64,000 nt of DNA from Vitis vinifera. Lineage: Eukaryota; Streptophyta; Magnoliopsida; Vitales; Vitaceae. Location: NCBI RefSeq assembly GCF_030704535.1, contig NC_081812.1, forward strand, positions 21,427,501 to 21,491,500. The letters run 5' to 3'. The translations under genes were made by a program, and so were the position numbers. Positions 1 through 12,045 of this stretch are shown in pieces (within the stretch, counting starts at the first letter, position 1; each line of letters begins with the position of its first letter). The notes under the pieces are model-generated. The model was not told where the DNA came from, searched no databases, and worked only from the letters and a program-made list of their open reading frames with translations.

Positions 1-232
1 TTCAATGGATCGCGCGTAGTCATCTTCTCCGCCTGTATATATACAACCAAACAAAATCACACCAACTTTCTCGTAGACTAAATTTTAAAATTTATTAACA
101 AAAATGATATTGACGTTTACATACCTTTTCTTCCAAAGTGGCCTTGGTTTTCTCCAAGCCAGCCCTCGCAGAGGCCGTAACGTTGTTCACCTTCTCCTTC
201 ACAGCCTCTCCTGCATTCTTCCCGGTCTGCAT
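1..232 (-). CDS. LEA group 1 (LEA_1 family) protein, 5' part, runs off left edge
   Basis: Two exons are visible. Exon 1 is 125-232 (36 codons, ATG at 232-230) and begins MQTGKNAGEAVKEKVNNV; it ends in ...KTKATLEEK at a donor reading AAG|GTATGT. The intron is 33-124 (92 nt) with acceptor TATATACAG. Exon 2 starts at 32 and reads AEKMTTRDPL before the window ends. An N-terminal Ala/Lys/Glu-rich helix with KATxEEK followed by EKMTxxDP is the signature of the LEA_1 (PF03760) family. These are small hydrophilic proteins made in seeds and under drought; they are disordered in solution and thought to protect membranes and proteins. The C-terminal part lies outside the window. The promoter carries several ABRE-type ACGT boxes, which fits ABA control. 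A damaged tandem copy lies at 3126-3227. Family assignment is strong; subgroup is not determined. Confidence 0.85.
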
Positions 233-500
233 CTGTGCTCCCTCCTCTTATCGTATTCTTCTTCTTCTTCACTGCAAACACAAGGGACAATAGAACATAT
301 AGAGTGGGTTAATATATTTGTAGAAAGTGACGTGGGTTTGGGAAAAGTGCAAGGAGAACGAGCTACGTGGACTTCTCAAGGACTCTGCTTTCGACACGTA
401 TTGCCACCTGTCCCTATTAAAATGGTCAGAAATCTTGGAGTAACCACGTGGCATCCTTCTTATCGTCTACTAGGCGACTAGGCGATGGGGTGCCACGTTT
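233..500 (-). promoter_or_regulatory. ABRE-rich promoter of the LEA gene
   Basis: Five ACGT cores lie within 270 bp upstream of the start: TGACGTGGG (328-336), TACGTGG (364-370), ACACGTA (394-400), the palindrome CCACGTGG (444-451) and CCACGTTT (493-500). A TATA-like CTATATG on the minus strand near 297-303 is about 65 bp upstream of the ATG. ABRE clusters of this kind bind bZIP (ABF/AREB) factors in LEA genes; binding here is inferred. Confidence 0.6.
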
Positions 501-1739
501 TTTGTTTTGATCCTCGAATCTCACGAAATTTGAGGGGAAAAAATAAATAGAAAAAAAAAAGAGAGAGTATTTCGGCATTGTGTTTGATCCACTAATAATT
601 TATAAACGTCGCTAGGGCCTACTTCGGCCTATGGGATAATAACCATTAACCACTAACTGAATCATTGAATATTTGTGTGGGGATTTAATGGGAGAGTCTT
701 TTCAACTCAAAGGAACGCGTGAAGTGTGAACAAGGCCAGTGTGTAAAATGTGAAAAAGTCATGTAAGAATCGAACTGTTCTTTCTCGGCGCTTCCATTTT
801 TATGCTTTTATGCAATGTTTGTGCGTGGAGGAATAAGAATCATCATATCATTCATTTTATTTTATTTTATCTATCCTCATATCTACATAAGCAATTAAAT
901 TAAAAATGTGTTAATAAAAATAAAATCTCACCTAAGAGTCAGATATTAATAACTAATTTTATCATGAGACAACTCATGATATTTATATCGTTTCTGTATT
1001 TGACATTGGATAAACTTCATATAATAATCATCAAAACTCTATTGTATTTTTTGTTTTATTTCTTATTTTTATTAAAAAATTACTACCATAAATTCAATTC
1101 AATGCATGTGTATTTCTAAATAATTATATTTTTTAATTATTAAATCATTTCATTTTATCAAATTCGGTATTAGCCAAATTAGTAATTTTATTTTTCTTAA
1201 TCTTGTTATTTAATAAAAAGAATAAAAAAACATTATTTTAAAATATAAATAAAAAATATTTTAAAATACATTTATCTTTTTTTTTAATATTATTATCGTT
1301 TTTGTTCTTACAAAAATTGAAATAAATATTAATTCTAACCTTATAATGTTATATGCATCCAAATATAATAATTAAAATCATTAAATTTATCCATATTTAA
1401 TGAGAAATAATAATGAAAACAATCATTTCTATATACCAAACATGGTCTTAAGTTTAATGTAAATAATTTCATTCAAATGTCAATTTAAAATTTGGTTCTT
1501 GAATGCTTTAATTCTCTTTATTACACTAAACAACTTTGAACCAACAAAAAAAATCTTACAAGGTGATATTAAAAATATAAAAGAAAATTAAATATTGAAT
1601 TAACTATCTCCTTGCGTCTCTTTGTAAGATCAACCTCTACATAAAATGTTTCATGAAAATCAATCCCGGGTATTTTAGTATTAAATTACGATGGTCTAAA
1701 AAAAATGGATATATTGCAATTCACTATTTTTATAAACAT

Positions 1740-1884
1740 AAAATATAAATTTTTAAAATTAATTCAGTATTATATTTTCTATAAATATTAAACACGTTGG
1801 ATGGTTTTAATTTTATTTTTTATTTTATAAAAACAATAATTTTATTTGCAATCGTATAGCAAGAACAAAGGAAAAACCGTTTTA

Positions 1885-1924
<40 letters not shown>

Positions 1925-2420
1925 TTGGCAATTTCTTATATCTTCATGTGAGATATTAGCATCATAGATTTTGTTTATTGGTGGTTCTAATTATAATTAC
2001 TATTTACTAAAAAATAAAATAAAAATGCTTACAATGATATTTCAAAAGTAAAGAAAATATTTCAAAAATTATTTTTATAATTTTTTGCGATTTTTGACAA
2101 TTTTAAAAAACATTTACTTGTGAGATGTTACTATAATTGAATTTCTTCTAGCAATTCTAATTTTATTTCATATTTTTTTTAAAAAAAAAAGAATGGAAAA
2201 AGCATGCTTGTAATTTTACGGAAAGGAGTGAATAAAAATATTTTAAACAATTTGTTGATATTTTTTGAAGTGGTATTTAGAAATTTCTTAATATTTATAT
2301 GTGATATTAGTTTTATTTTATTGAGTTTCTAATCTTATTTTTCATTTAACGAAAATAAAATCATTCTTGTAATTATAAAGCCACAAGTAAACAAAAACGT
2401 TTTAAATAATTTTTTTGTTT
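1740..2420. repeat. Degenerate tandem repeats of about 150-165 bp
   Basis: About four imperfect copies follow one another (near 1740-1885, 1925-2060, 2095-2255 and 2270-2415). Each has a block like ATxTTxATGTGAGATATTAG, then TTTCTAATxTTATTTxxCAT, then GCTTGTAATTxTA and AAAACGTTTTAAAxAATTT. Two to three copies remain in unit 2 (about 4510-4890). An (AT)n tract sits at 1889-1922. Confidence 0.5.
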
Positions 2421-3117
2421 TTTTTTTTTTTTTTGTAATTTCCCAATGCCATGTTTGACATTATTATGGATGATAGATTTTAAGAACAGTTTTTAAAAAC
2501 CTTTTATAATGCTTTGTAAAACAAAAGTTTGATAAGAAACTTTAAATATTTTTAATATATTATAAAAATTCATTTTTAATTATTATAGATGTTTTTATAA
2601 TTATTATTTTTTAAACAACTCTATAAATATAAGTAAAAACAATTAAAAGATGTCTTCTGAAAATATTTTAATTTTTGTTCTCAACAACAAAAAATATAAA
2701 ACGATTTTATAATCATCAAATCAAATGTGTTTTCTAATTTTTTTTTAAATAAAAGAATATTTTAAAAAATAATAACCAAACATGCCTTTAATTAAATAAA
2801 ACTAAAAATAAAGTTGCATCTAAACACGTGGCAATTGACTCTCCATTATTGGAAAGGTAGTGTAAGGGATGAATCAATTTACTAAAATTGAGTTTTTTAT
2901 TACCATTCATTTGAATCAAATAATTTTCTTATAAATCTTGGACCGCGTACCAAACCATACAAAAATAATAAATGAACATTGAACGAACAGCCGGCCTTTT
3001 ACCAAAATAATTGTATCTTGTTATACTAAGTCACGCCACCATGAACATCATATGAACCAAACTAATGAAAATTCATGTTCCTTCCAAGTTGATAATGTGG
3101 TGACCTGAGTATGACAC

Positions 3118-5520
3118 GTACATACCTTTTCTTCCAAAGTGGCCTTGGTTTTCTTCAAGCCAGCCCTCGCAGAGGCCGTCACGTTGCTCACATTCTCCGT
3201 CACAGCCTCTCCTGCATTCTTCCCGGTCCCTCCTCTTATCGTATTCTTCTTCTTCTTCACTGCAAACACAAGGGACAATAGAGCATATAGAGTGGGTTAA
3301 TATATTTGTAGAAAGTGATGTGGGTTTGGGAGAAGTGCAAGGAGAACGAGCTACGTGGACTTCTCAAGGACTCTCCTTTCGACACATATTGCCCCCTGTC
3401 CCTATTAAAATGGTCAGAAATCTTAGAGTAACCACGTGGCATGCTTCTTATCGTCTACTAGGCGATTCGGCTGTGGGGTGCCACGTTTTTTATCCTCGCT
3501 TCTCACGAAATTTGAAGGGAAAAAATAAATAGAAAAAAAGAAGAAGAGAGAAATGGGTATTTCGGCATTGTGTTTGATCCACGAATAGGAAACAGGAATG
3601 TGGATTGATTATTATAATTTATAGCCATCGCTAGGGCCTACTTCGGCCTATGGGATAATAACCATTAACCACTAACTGAATCATTGAATATTTGTGTGGG
3701 GATTTAATGGGAGAGTCTTTTCAACTCAAAGGAACGCGTGAAGCGTAAACAAGGCCAATGTGTAAAATGTGAAAAAGTCGTGTAAGAATCGAACTGTTCT
3801 TTCTCGTCGCTTCCATTTTTATGCTTTTATGCAATGTTTGTGCGTGGAAGAATAAGAATCATCATATCATTCATTTTAATTTTTTTTAATCTATCCTCAT
3901 GTCTACATAAGCAGTTGAATTAAAAATGTGTTAATAAAAATAAAATCTCACCTAAGAACCGGATATTAATAACTAATTTTATTATGAGATAACTTATGAT
4001 ATTTATATCGACGTTTATGCATTTGTCTGTATTTGATATTAGATAAACTTCATATAATAATCCTCGATATTTTTTGTTTTATTTCTTATTTTTATTAAAA
4101 ATTTACTATCATAAATTCAATTCAATGCATAATCTTAATATTCAATGTGTATTTTTAAATAATTATATTTTTTTAATTATTAAACCATTTCATTTTACCA
4201 AATTCGGTAATAACCAAATTAGTAATTTTATTTTTCTTAATCTTGTTATTTAATAAAAAGAATAAAATAAACATTCTTTTAAAATATAAATAAAAAATAT
4301 TTAAAAATACATTTGTCTTTTTTTTTATATATATATTATCATCATTCTTGTTCTTGCAAAAATTGGAACAAATATTAATTCTAACCTTATAATGTTACAT
4401 GCTTCCAAATATAATAATTAAAATCATTAAATTTATCCATATTTAATGAGAAATAATAATGAAAACAATCATTTATATATACCAAACATGGCCTTAAGTT
4501 TAAAATTTATTAACAAAAATAAAAATGCTTATAATGATATTTCAAAAGTATAGAAAATATTTTCAAAAATTATTTTTATAATTTTTTTATGATTTTGGAC
4601 AATTTTTAAAAACATTTACTTGTGAGATGTTACTGTTATTGATTTCCTTTTAGCAATTCTAATTTCATTTCATATTTAAAAAAGAAAAAAAGAAAAAGCA
4701 TGCTTGTAATTTTATAGAAAGGAGTGAATAAAAATGTTTTAAATAATTTGTTGATATTTTTTGAAGTGGTATTTAGAAATTTCTTAATATTTAAATGTGA
4801 TATTAGTTTTATTTTATTGGGTTTCTAATCTTACTTTTCATTTTATGAAAATAAAACATTCTTATAGTTATAAAGCCACGAGTAAACAAAAACGTTTTAA
4901 AACTCTTTTATAATGCCTTGTAAAACAAAAATTTGATAAGCAACTTTAAATATTTTTAAATATATTTTAAAAATAATTTTTATGTCTAAAAATTTATTTT
5001 TAAATATTATACATGTTTGTATAATTATTATTTTTTAAACAATTTTATAAAATACAAATGAAAATAATTAAAAAATATATATATATATATATATATATTA
5101 ATAACAAGCAATAGAAAACACTTTAATGATCATCAAATGTGTTTTTTAATTTTATTGTTTTTAAAAATAAAAAATTATTTTAGAAAACAACAACCACACT
5201 GAACCTTAGTTAAAAAAAAAAATTAAAACAAAGTTGCATCCAAACACGTCCCAATTGACTCTCCATTATTGGAAATATAGTGTAAAGGATGAATCAATTT
5301 ACTAAAATTGAATTTTTTTTTTTACCATTCATTTGAATCAAATAATTTTCTTATAAATCTTGGACCGCGTACCAAACCATACAAAAATAATAAATGAACA
5401 TTGAACGAACAGCTGGCCTTTTACCAAAATAATTGTATATTGTAATACTAAGTCACGCCACCATGAACGTCATGTGAACCAAACTAATTAAAATTCATGT
5501 TCCTTCCAACTTGATAATGT
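3118..5520. repeat. Tandem duplication, unit 2 (shortened, with broken LEA exon)
   Basis: This is the direct copy of unit 1, separated from it by about 20 bp of unrelated filler (3099-3117). It is about 2.4 kb against 3.0 kb because of at least two large internal length differences and a 14 bp gap over the LEA start codon. The right boundary is clear: after TTGATAATGT at 5520 the sequence no longer matches unit 1. Confidence 0.85.
3126..3227 (-). pseudogene. Truncated LEA_1 exon in duplicated unit 2
   Basis: The minus strand encodes GKNAGEAVTENVSNVTASAR followed by AGLKKTKATLEEK, nearly the same as LEA exon 1, and keeps the AAG|GTATGT donor. A 14-base gap relative to unit 1 removes the initiator ATG together with its flanking 5' UTR, and no in-frame ATG replaces it upstream. 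Exon 2 was never included in the duplicated block, so no acceptor or EKMTxxDP segment follows. Changes such as K to T and K to N have accumulated. It is best read as a non-functional copy of a host gene; a non-coding transcript from its retained promoter is possible. Confidence 0.8.
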
Positions 5521-8500
5521 TTAGAGGCTTGACCCACATACACCATAAAATGGCACCTTTCTCCAATGGAAATGGGACCCATCTTGCTTTCCGTACCAAG
5601 GTTAGGTGCACTCCATGAATGTTGCATCTTACTTTTCATCTTTCACCACCGGTGGAAACTGATTTCCCGCCATTTAAAAGTTTTTGCGTGAGTCAATTTT
5701 GGAGTGGTTGTATAAAGCATTTTCAAGCAAAAATTAAGCAATTGATAAATTTTTTAAAAATCTAAAAGCGATGATTTTATTTTCTAATTCAAATCAAATG
5801 TTATAACATACCTCAAAATTCAAATGACATACCGAACATGGCATAATTTAACCGATTTACTTTTTTTTTTCTTTTTTATACATATAAGTGATATTTTGAA
5901 AACTTTTATATCACCGATAATATTAATGTAAAAAAATATATATTTCATATATTTTGTTATCTCATTATATAACAAATATTATTTCAAATTAGTATTTTTA
6001 ATTTAATATAATATTCTTTGATATTTTATCTAGTCATGGCAGTTTTGTTTATATTTAATTTATAAAATAAGTAAAAATAAAATAAAATATATATTATTCT
6101 TAACATTCCATATTTTAAAATTTTAAATTATATCACATTCTAATATTTGTTATTAAAAAATGTGAAATTTTCTCTTCCAGTTAACAATATTCATTATTGG
6201 AATATATAAAAATTTATAAATAAATAATGTACACTTATTAAATAATATATATTAACATTTTATTGTAAATATTTTTTAGTTTTACTTTTAACCATAGATT
6301 TTATTTTTAATCAAAATTTGTTATGTTGAAATGATTAATTAATATAGAAAATAAATAAAAATCCCTTAAAAAAATTATGATGACTAAGTATCAACGTAAA
6401 GGGTATAACAAAAATAAAATATATCATCTCACTTATTTTATCACGTTTAATTAAATACACATTCATTATATTTAATTATCAATCAAAATATATGATATGA
6501 TATATTATATATATATTTTTATTATATATCGTACTACATCATACAAAAGAAATATAAATGATATAAGTGATCAGATATTTTATAACCCAAATATAAGAGT
6601 TCCGTAACACTTGGTTTATTTCTATTTATGTTATAGGGACAATTGTGTTTTGAATCTAGTTGGACTTAAAAATTAAGTTTTGGTCTATATAAGTTCACTG
6701 TTAAGGTTAAGATATAAAAATATATATAGAAATTGAAAATAACGATATTAATTTTTTATTTTTCAAAAAATGAAATTTATTGACTATGAAAAAAAAATTT
6801 AATTTAAATTTTATTCATTTTGTAAACCTTAACAACATTTAATTTAATTTAATGATTTGGAAAAAAATACACAATTTTTCAAAAAAATAAAAACAAATTA
6901 TTATTATTATTGCTTAAAAATCAAACATCTTGAAAAAATATATATATAAAATTATGTATGTAAAAAATAATATATTTTTTAAAATTAATTTTCTAAAAAT
7001 AATAATTATTAGAAAAATTAAAAAAAAATTATCAAAATTATGATATAAAATATTCAAAATAGTTTTAAAGGGTATATTGATCTCTTCAAATTTTATATCA
7101 TTTTCATTAATTATGTAATTTTTATAGGCCAAATGTTAATTTTCAGGTCGATTGATTCAAAACACAATCGTCCTACGTTATATTCAATCATTAAAACAAC
7201 GCGGTTTTATAGAAGTGATGGATGATATTAATGACGTAAAGGTTTAACTAACACATTCGGCGAACTTCACCGGTAATGTTGAATTATAATTACGTAAATT
7301 GATAGCATACCATAATCATTTAAAACTCTGGTTATCAGCATAGCTGCAAGCTTATCCACGTCAAGCCATCGGGATAGTCAGCAGTTGATTTAACGCCACA
7401 TAATTTGAGGTCTGCAAACTCAAAGTACTTTATTGGTGGGATTCTTGGAGATTCAATGCTTTGTTGTACGGTTCTCTACAGATGGATATATTCTAACGAT
7501 GTATTTTGATACTCATTCACTCTTCAACAAAATGATAATTATACTATTGAAATCATTTAAATTCAAATTCAAATAATGATGATATTTTACATTGCGTTTG
7601 GATCACGGTCAGTGTTAAAGGTAGCGCCAGAAAATATCTTGAAGGTTATGTTTGATTTATAGAAAGTGCTAAGAAGAAAAAAAAAATATTTAAAAAAATT
7701 ATTTTTAATAATAAAATATGAAATAAAATAAAATATTTAAATATTATTAATTAATTTATATATTTTTATATATAAAAACTATAAATAAATAAATTTAAAA
7801 TAACATATAAATAATTTATTAATTTTAATTTTTTTTCCCTTCATTTTTTATCCCTATTTTATTTCTCTTACATTTTACAAGTTGTCATTAATTCAAAATT
7901 TTATTTATATATTCTATATGTTTTAATATGATTTATTTTTATTTAGTAACGGAGATCTCTAGTATAAAATAAAGAAAGCAAGTGGTATTTAATTAAAAAA
8001 TTTCAAAGTTTATTCACTCTTATTATTTGATTTACTTAAAATTAAATATTTGGATAAAATTATAAGATAAGATAAGTGATAAGAAAAAATGTTAAGAAAA
8101 ATGGTTTTTTGTGTATGATTTTATTATAAAAAATAAAAAAATATAATATAATTAAAATGAACTATAATTGTATATATTTTGAAAAAATAATTGAAATGAA
8201 TTTAACAAACTAGATAAAAATAATTTATTAATTTTAAATTTATTTTTTATTTTATTTTATTTTTCTTCTCTATTTTTTTTTTTTTATAATTTCACTTTTT
8301 TTGGGAAAGTTTTTAAGATGCAAAGATAACCTGGGGAAAAAAAGAAAAGGCCAATGATTTATGGATGATGTTTTGCTAATTCTTTTTATATTCAATCATA
8401 TTGCTTATTATATATAAATAAAATGTAACAAAATTGTGAATACGCCTTCTAATAATACCAATTTTAATCAATTACTTATCAAATTTCGTTTAGTAATAAT

Positions 8501-9190
8501 TGATATTTCTATTTTTATTTCACATACTAAATGTATGTTTTTAAATTGATTAGGTAGACATGGTATTTTTCATTTATATAAAAAAAAAACTATTTTAGTA
8601 ATTAATAAATAAATACTTATTAAAATAAAAGCTTTTAAAATCATTATCTATCTAAAAATGTAATTTAGAGAAACGTTCTATGAATCTCATTTAATCTTCT
8701 GTGAAATTAAAAGATAGGCATGAAGATATGAGTCATATGGCACGGTAATTTTATATTTTTCAGAGGGCAAAAAATAAAAAGTAAAAAATAAAAAATTAAA
8801 GATTCCAACTTTCCATCCCAACCCTTTGATTTACTTTTAGAAATTAAAAAAAGCAATTTCCGGCCTTGGCAACATCATCATAGTGCTTTCGGATCAGAAT
8901 TAAATATTTGCAGTACGCCTCTGATATCACGTACCTCAATGATATAAATAAATTGACAGTGGGGCTGTTTTGTCATTTTCGAAGATATTTTCTGTGATCA
9001 GGTCCGATCGCCACCGTTGAGAGTGGAAGGGACGGTCAGGATTAAAGTGCAATTCAGAGGTGGAGCATCGTCTCATCTGCTGAAGAGGAGTTATCTGAAC
9101 CAATATCCGCGTGACACGTATGAAACGCGAAGCTAAGAGACACGTTGGCTTCGATGGGGCCCACCAGCGAGGAGGGAAGAGGGAAAAAAA
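5521..9190. other. AT-rich spacer upstream of FAD2
   Basis: No gene is recognised. Apart from the MITE at 6636-7173, the region 7640-8330 has MITE-like phrases (a TTTGATTTATAGAAAGT start and long A/T tracts) but I could not pair its ends. From about 8950 the composition becomes GC-richer and contains ACACGT boxes (9113-9121 and 9141-9147) and a GGTCCGATC/CACCGTTG pair, which probably belong to the FAD2 promoter. Confidence 0.6.
6636..7173. mobile_element. Non-autonomous Mutator-like MITE
   Basis: The left end GGGACAATTGTGTTTTGAAT and the reverse complement of the right end GGACGATTGTGTTTTGAAT match over about 19 bases and continue imperfectly through a CxTGAAAATTAA-type stretch. The flanks carry a 9-bp target duplication with one mismatch, TATGTTATA (6627-6635) and TACGTTATA (7174-7182). 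A 9-bp duplication is typical of Mutator-like elements. The inside is AT-rich with no meaningful coding. Confidence 0.65.
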
Positions 9191-9194
9191 AAGC

Positions 9195-9202
9195 TTAAAT
9201 AG
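9195..9202 (+). promoter_or_regulatory. TATA-like box of FAD2
   Basis: TTAAATAG lies about 30 bp upstream of the first GA-rich leader sequence and just before the 5' UTR exon. It is the only TATA-like word at a suitable distance. The transcription start is inferred to be near 9228-9240. Confidence 0.4.
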
Positions 9203-9229
9203 GGACCGTATACAGAGGTAAAAGGCGAA

Positions 9230-12034
9230 GGCCGGCAATACCAGAAGGCCAGAGAGAGAGAGGTTGAGAGAGAGAGAGAGAGGGTGTCGTGAAGGGAAGA
9301 GCTGCTTCAGGTATTTTCTTTCTTCTTCTTTTTAAATATGATTGTTTTTTCTCGTTTTATCTATGATCCGTTTGGATGTCTTCGATTTCGGACACTCCTG
9401 GTTTTGGGATTTTGTGGTGTTATGTGGAGTAGATCTAAGTGTGAACTGGCTTGAATGAGTTCCTTGGTTGTCGCCGGACTTGATATACTTGTTTTTTGTT
9501 GTGTTTCTACCACTTGTTTTAGTCCGGATTTGTAGCGAGATTTTTATTTGTTTATTTATGGTTAGCATACGGGATCATTGAGTTTTATTAGGATTCATCG
9601 GTTTCTGATTCGAATATTTTAGGAGTCCTCTTGTTTTTATGTTGGTGTTATTGCACTCATAGAATGTGGCTTCCCTTGAGTCCTATTTTTAGTTTGGATT
9701 TGAGTTTTTTCGGGTCAAGAGTAAGAATACGGAGATTTGGCAAGAGATCCGTGCGTCTCGGGGGTGAAAAAGAGAGGATTTTGCGTAATGTGGCTGTGAT
9801 TTTTTATTCTTTAAGAAATTTAGCTTTTCAAGGTTGGATCTAAAGCTTTGGCTCTTTTGAGGTGATTTCATCATCTTTGAGTTAATTCTACTGCTTGTTT
9901 CTCTTCATCTGTTTATTTTCCTCTGAATATAAATTCATGGCTAATTTGTACCATTTATAATAACAGTATCACGTTGATCAGGAGCCGTTGGTTTATTTTT
10001 TATTTTTTCATTATTTTATATTGATTTATAGGAATTTTGATCTCACGTGATATGGAAGATTAGGTTTCTCGGTTGTCTATGTCCATGCGTGAGTTTTATA
10101 TTTCCGGTGGTGGACGGTTGATTTTGTATTTTTTGTCGTTTTGATTGACTTTTCTAAATTTTATAATTTATTTTTAATTTCTGAAAAGGAGTAGCAGCCT
10201 GCGCTCAAACGTGATTACGTGATTCTTGGGCAGGTTCTGCGAATTTTGGCAGTACCAGTACATAGTATATTAATAAATAGAAATTTTTTAGGTGAAATCG
10301 GTTCCATTGAATCTTGCAATCTGTTTTGGCTGGGCGTAGGGGTAAAAGATGCCGCGAATTAATAATCTAGTTCAGAATCTTAATTTTCAGGTCCTATGAA
10401 AGCAAACTGATTTTTATTAGTAAAATTAAAATTTTAATATTGTTTTATTGAAATTTGGTTTTAAGTTATTCTTAGTGTTATTTTAAAGAGTTTTTTTCCC
10501 TGTTCGGGTATTCTATTCTTTTCTTCTTCCCAAATCTTGGGTTCACCCTAACTTTAAACTGCAGGATCTGGCACCAAGGTTGGTGACAGTCACATCATGA
10601 ACCTTACTAGGTTGGTTGGTATCACTACTTGATATATATGATATTTGAGAAACAGTACATGCCGCGGGACCCTGATAGATTGTGGGTCTTTTGACTACTT
10701 CAGATGGATAGTTTGAATATTGAGTGCTCACTATCGTGCTAGAGCGACCACTCTGGTTGTTTGTTGTTTTAAATTCCAACAAGTCAGGCGCCCCGTGCTT
10801 GTTACATATATAATGGGTAGGTCGGCATTAAAACATATGTCTGCCATCCTAAAGTGCAAATCCTAGTCGGATTACTAAATTTTGGGGCCACAAGTGGTTT
10901 GTTTGTTTCATTTTCATATGCTGTATATTTAGGTAGGTAGTAAAAGTTTAAACCGGTAAAATTGCTCTACCTCCTTGAAGATTAGAAAAGTAAAAACATA
11001 GAGTTGCTACCTCTTTGTAGGAAAACTAATAAGTAGTTGAAGTTGGGAAATTGAAATTGTGGTGGCTGGACCGTGAATGAGGAAGACTATGTCGTGATTA
11101 AAGAAATGAAGGCGGGTCAATTGCATTATTTTACTTACCACCTTGTAGAAAATAATTAAATAAATTTCTGTGAAGTTTGCTACCTACCAGCTGACTCCAA
11201 CATCCTTTTCGGGTGAATGAGCTATGATCTGTATGGCCATAATATTAAATGACGTTGGAAATCTTAGCAGCCAATTGGATGATGTAAGTGTGCCAATTGG
11301 TAATTTTTTATGGATCTTTATTAAGTTTGCAACGTCCACAAGTTTCAACATCAGCCATTGAACATTCAACTCTATCCCAGCCGTTTTCTCTGCACTTGAA
11401 TTTTTGCGGCCCTGTTTTAACAGTATCCTCTAATTATGCTCAGAGTTAAAAATTCCCGTGCCTGCTTTCCTGATTTTTACTTTATCCAAGGTAAAACATG
11501 GTCCCAAAAAACTCCCCAGTGAATGGTGTGGCTTTTGAAATTTAAACAAACATGAGTGATATTATCTGTAGCTGTAGCTGTCGCCCGGTCGATTTAAATG
11601 TTTTTCTGAGGAAGAACATATCTTAGATTTTATCATTGAAGTCAAGAAGTTGAACTGTTGTAGTGGTGTTTAATGGTGTTTCAAGGAGGACGGTTCCTCC
11701 AGGAAGTCAAACAGGTGTTGAAGGTCATAGTTCGTATGGCAAGTTTGTCAAGAGAGTTAGTTTGCTAAGGTGAGTTGGTTGGTTATTTACTTCTCAGTGT
11801 CACAGATGCATATAGATGAATTCATTCTTGACATGACTGTTAATGTATATTTGGTTGTTGCACTCACTGTAGTCTATTTCTGTGACATTGACCTTGCAGT
11901 GAATCAATTAAATTGGTTGTTGCACTGAATCCTTCCTTCAATCAGGCCACATCAGACTCACTGTTTCCTTTCTCTGAATCTATCCTTCAATTAACTACAT
12001 ACATGTAACTGTTTCACTATATTTTCTTTTGCAG
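9230..12034 (+). other. FAD2: FAD2 5' UTR exon and 2.7 kb leader intron
   Basis: A GA-repeat-rich leader exon (about 9230-9310) ends CTTCAG|GTATTT. The intron is 9311-12034 (2724 nt) and ends TTTTGCAG, 11 bases before the ATG. A single large intron directly upstream of the start codon is a conserved feature of plant FAD2 genes and is known to raise expression in several species. The reading frames inside it (for example the minus-strand one at 10543-10782) match no family I know. Confidence 0.8.
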
Positions 12035-12045
12035 GACGCGGAACA

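Larger units (their letters stand above)
118..3098. repeat. Tandem duplication, unit 1 (intact LEA exon plus about 2.9 kb upstream)
   Basis: From the 3' end of LEA exon 1 to about 3098 this block is repeated at 3118-5520. The shared left edge reads ACATACCTTTTCTTCC in both; the shared right edge ends with TTGATAATGT in both. In the 300-480 stretch I count about 7 differences in roughly 175 aligned bases, so the duplication is moderately old. Unit 1 has about 550 bp (roughly 1455-2008) and about 95 bp (around 2420-2500) that unit 2 lacks. Confidence 0.85.

Noticed and set aside
104-481. 125-residue plus-strand frame over the LEA promoter, and its partner at 3320-3532
   Set aside because: It runs antisense over LEA exon 1, leader and ABRE region, starts at no good ATG context, and has no domain. 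The similar frame in unit 2 exists only because of the duplication.
10543-10782. 79-residue minus-strand frame inside the FAD2 leader intron
   Set aside because: The stretch is slightly less AT-rich than the rest of the intron, but the peptide matches no family and has no splice-supported extension.
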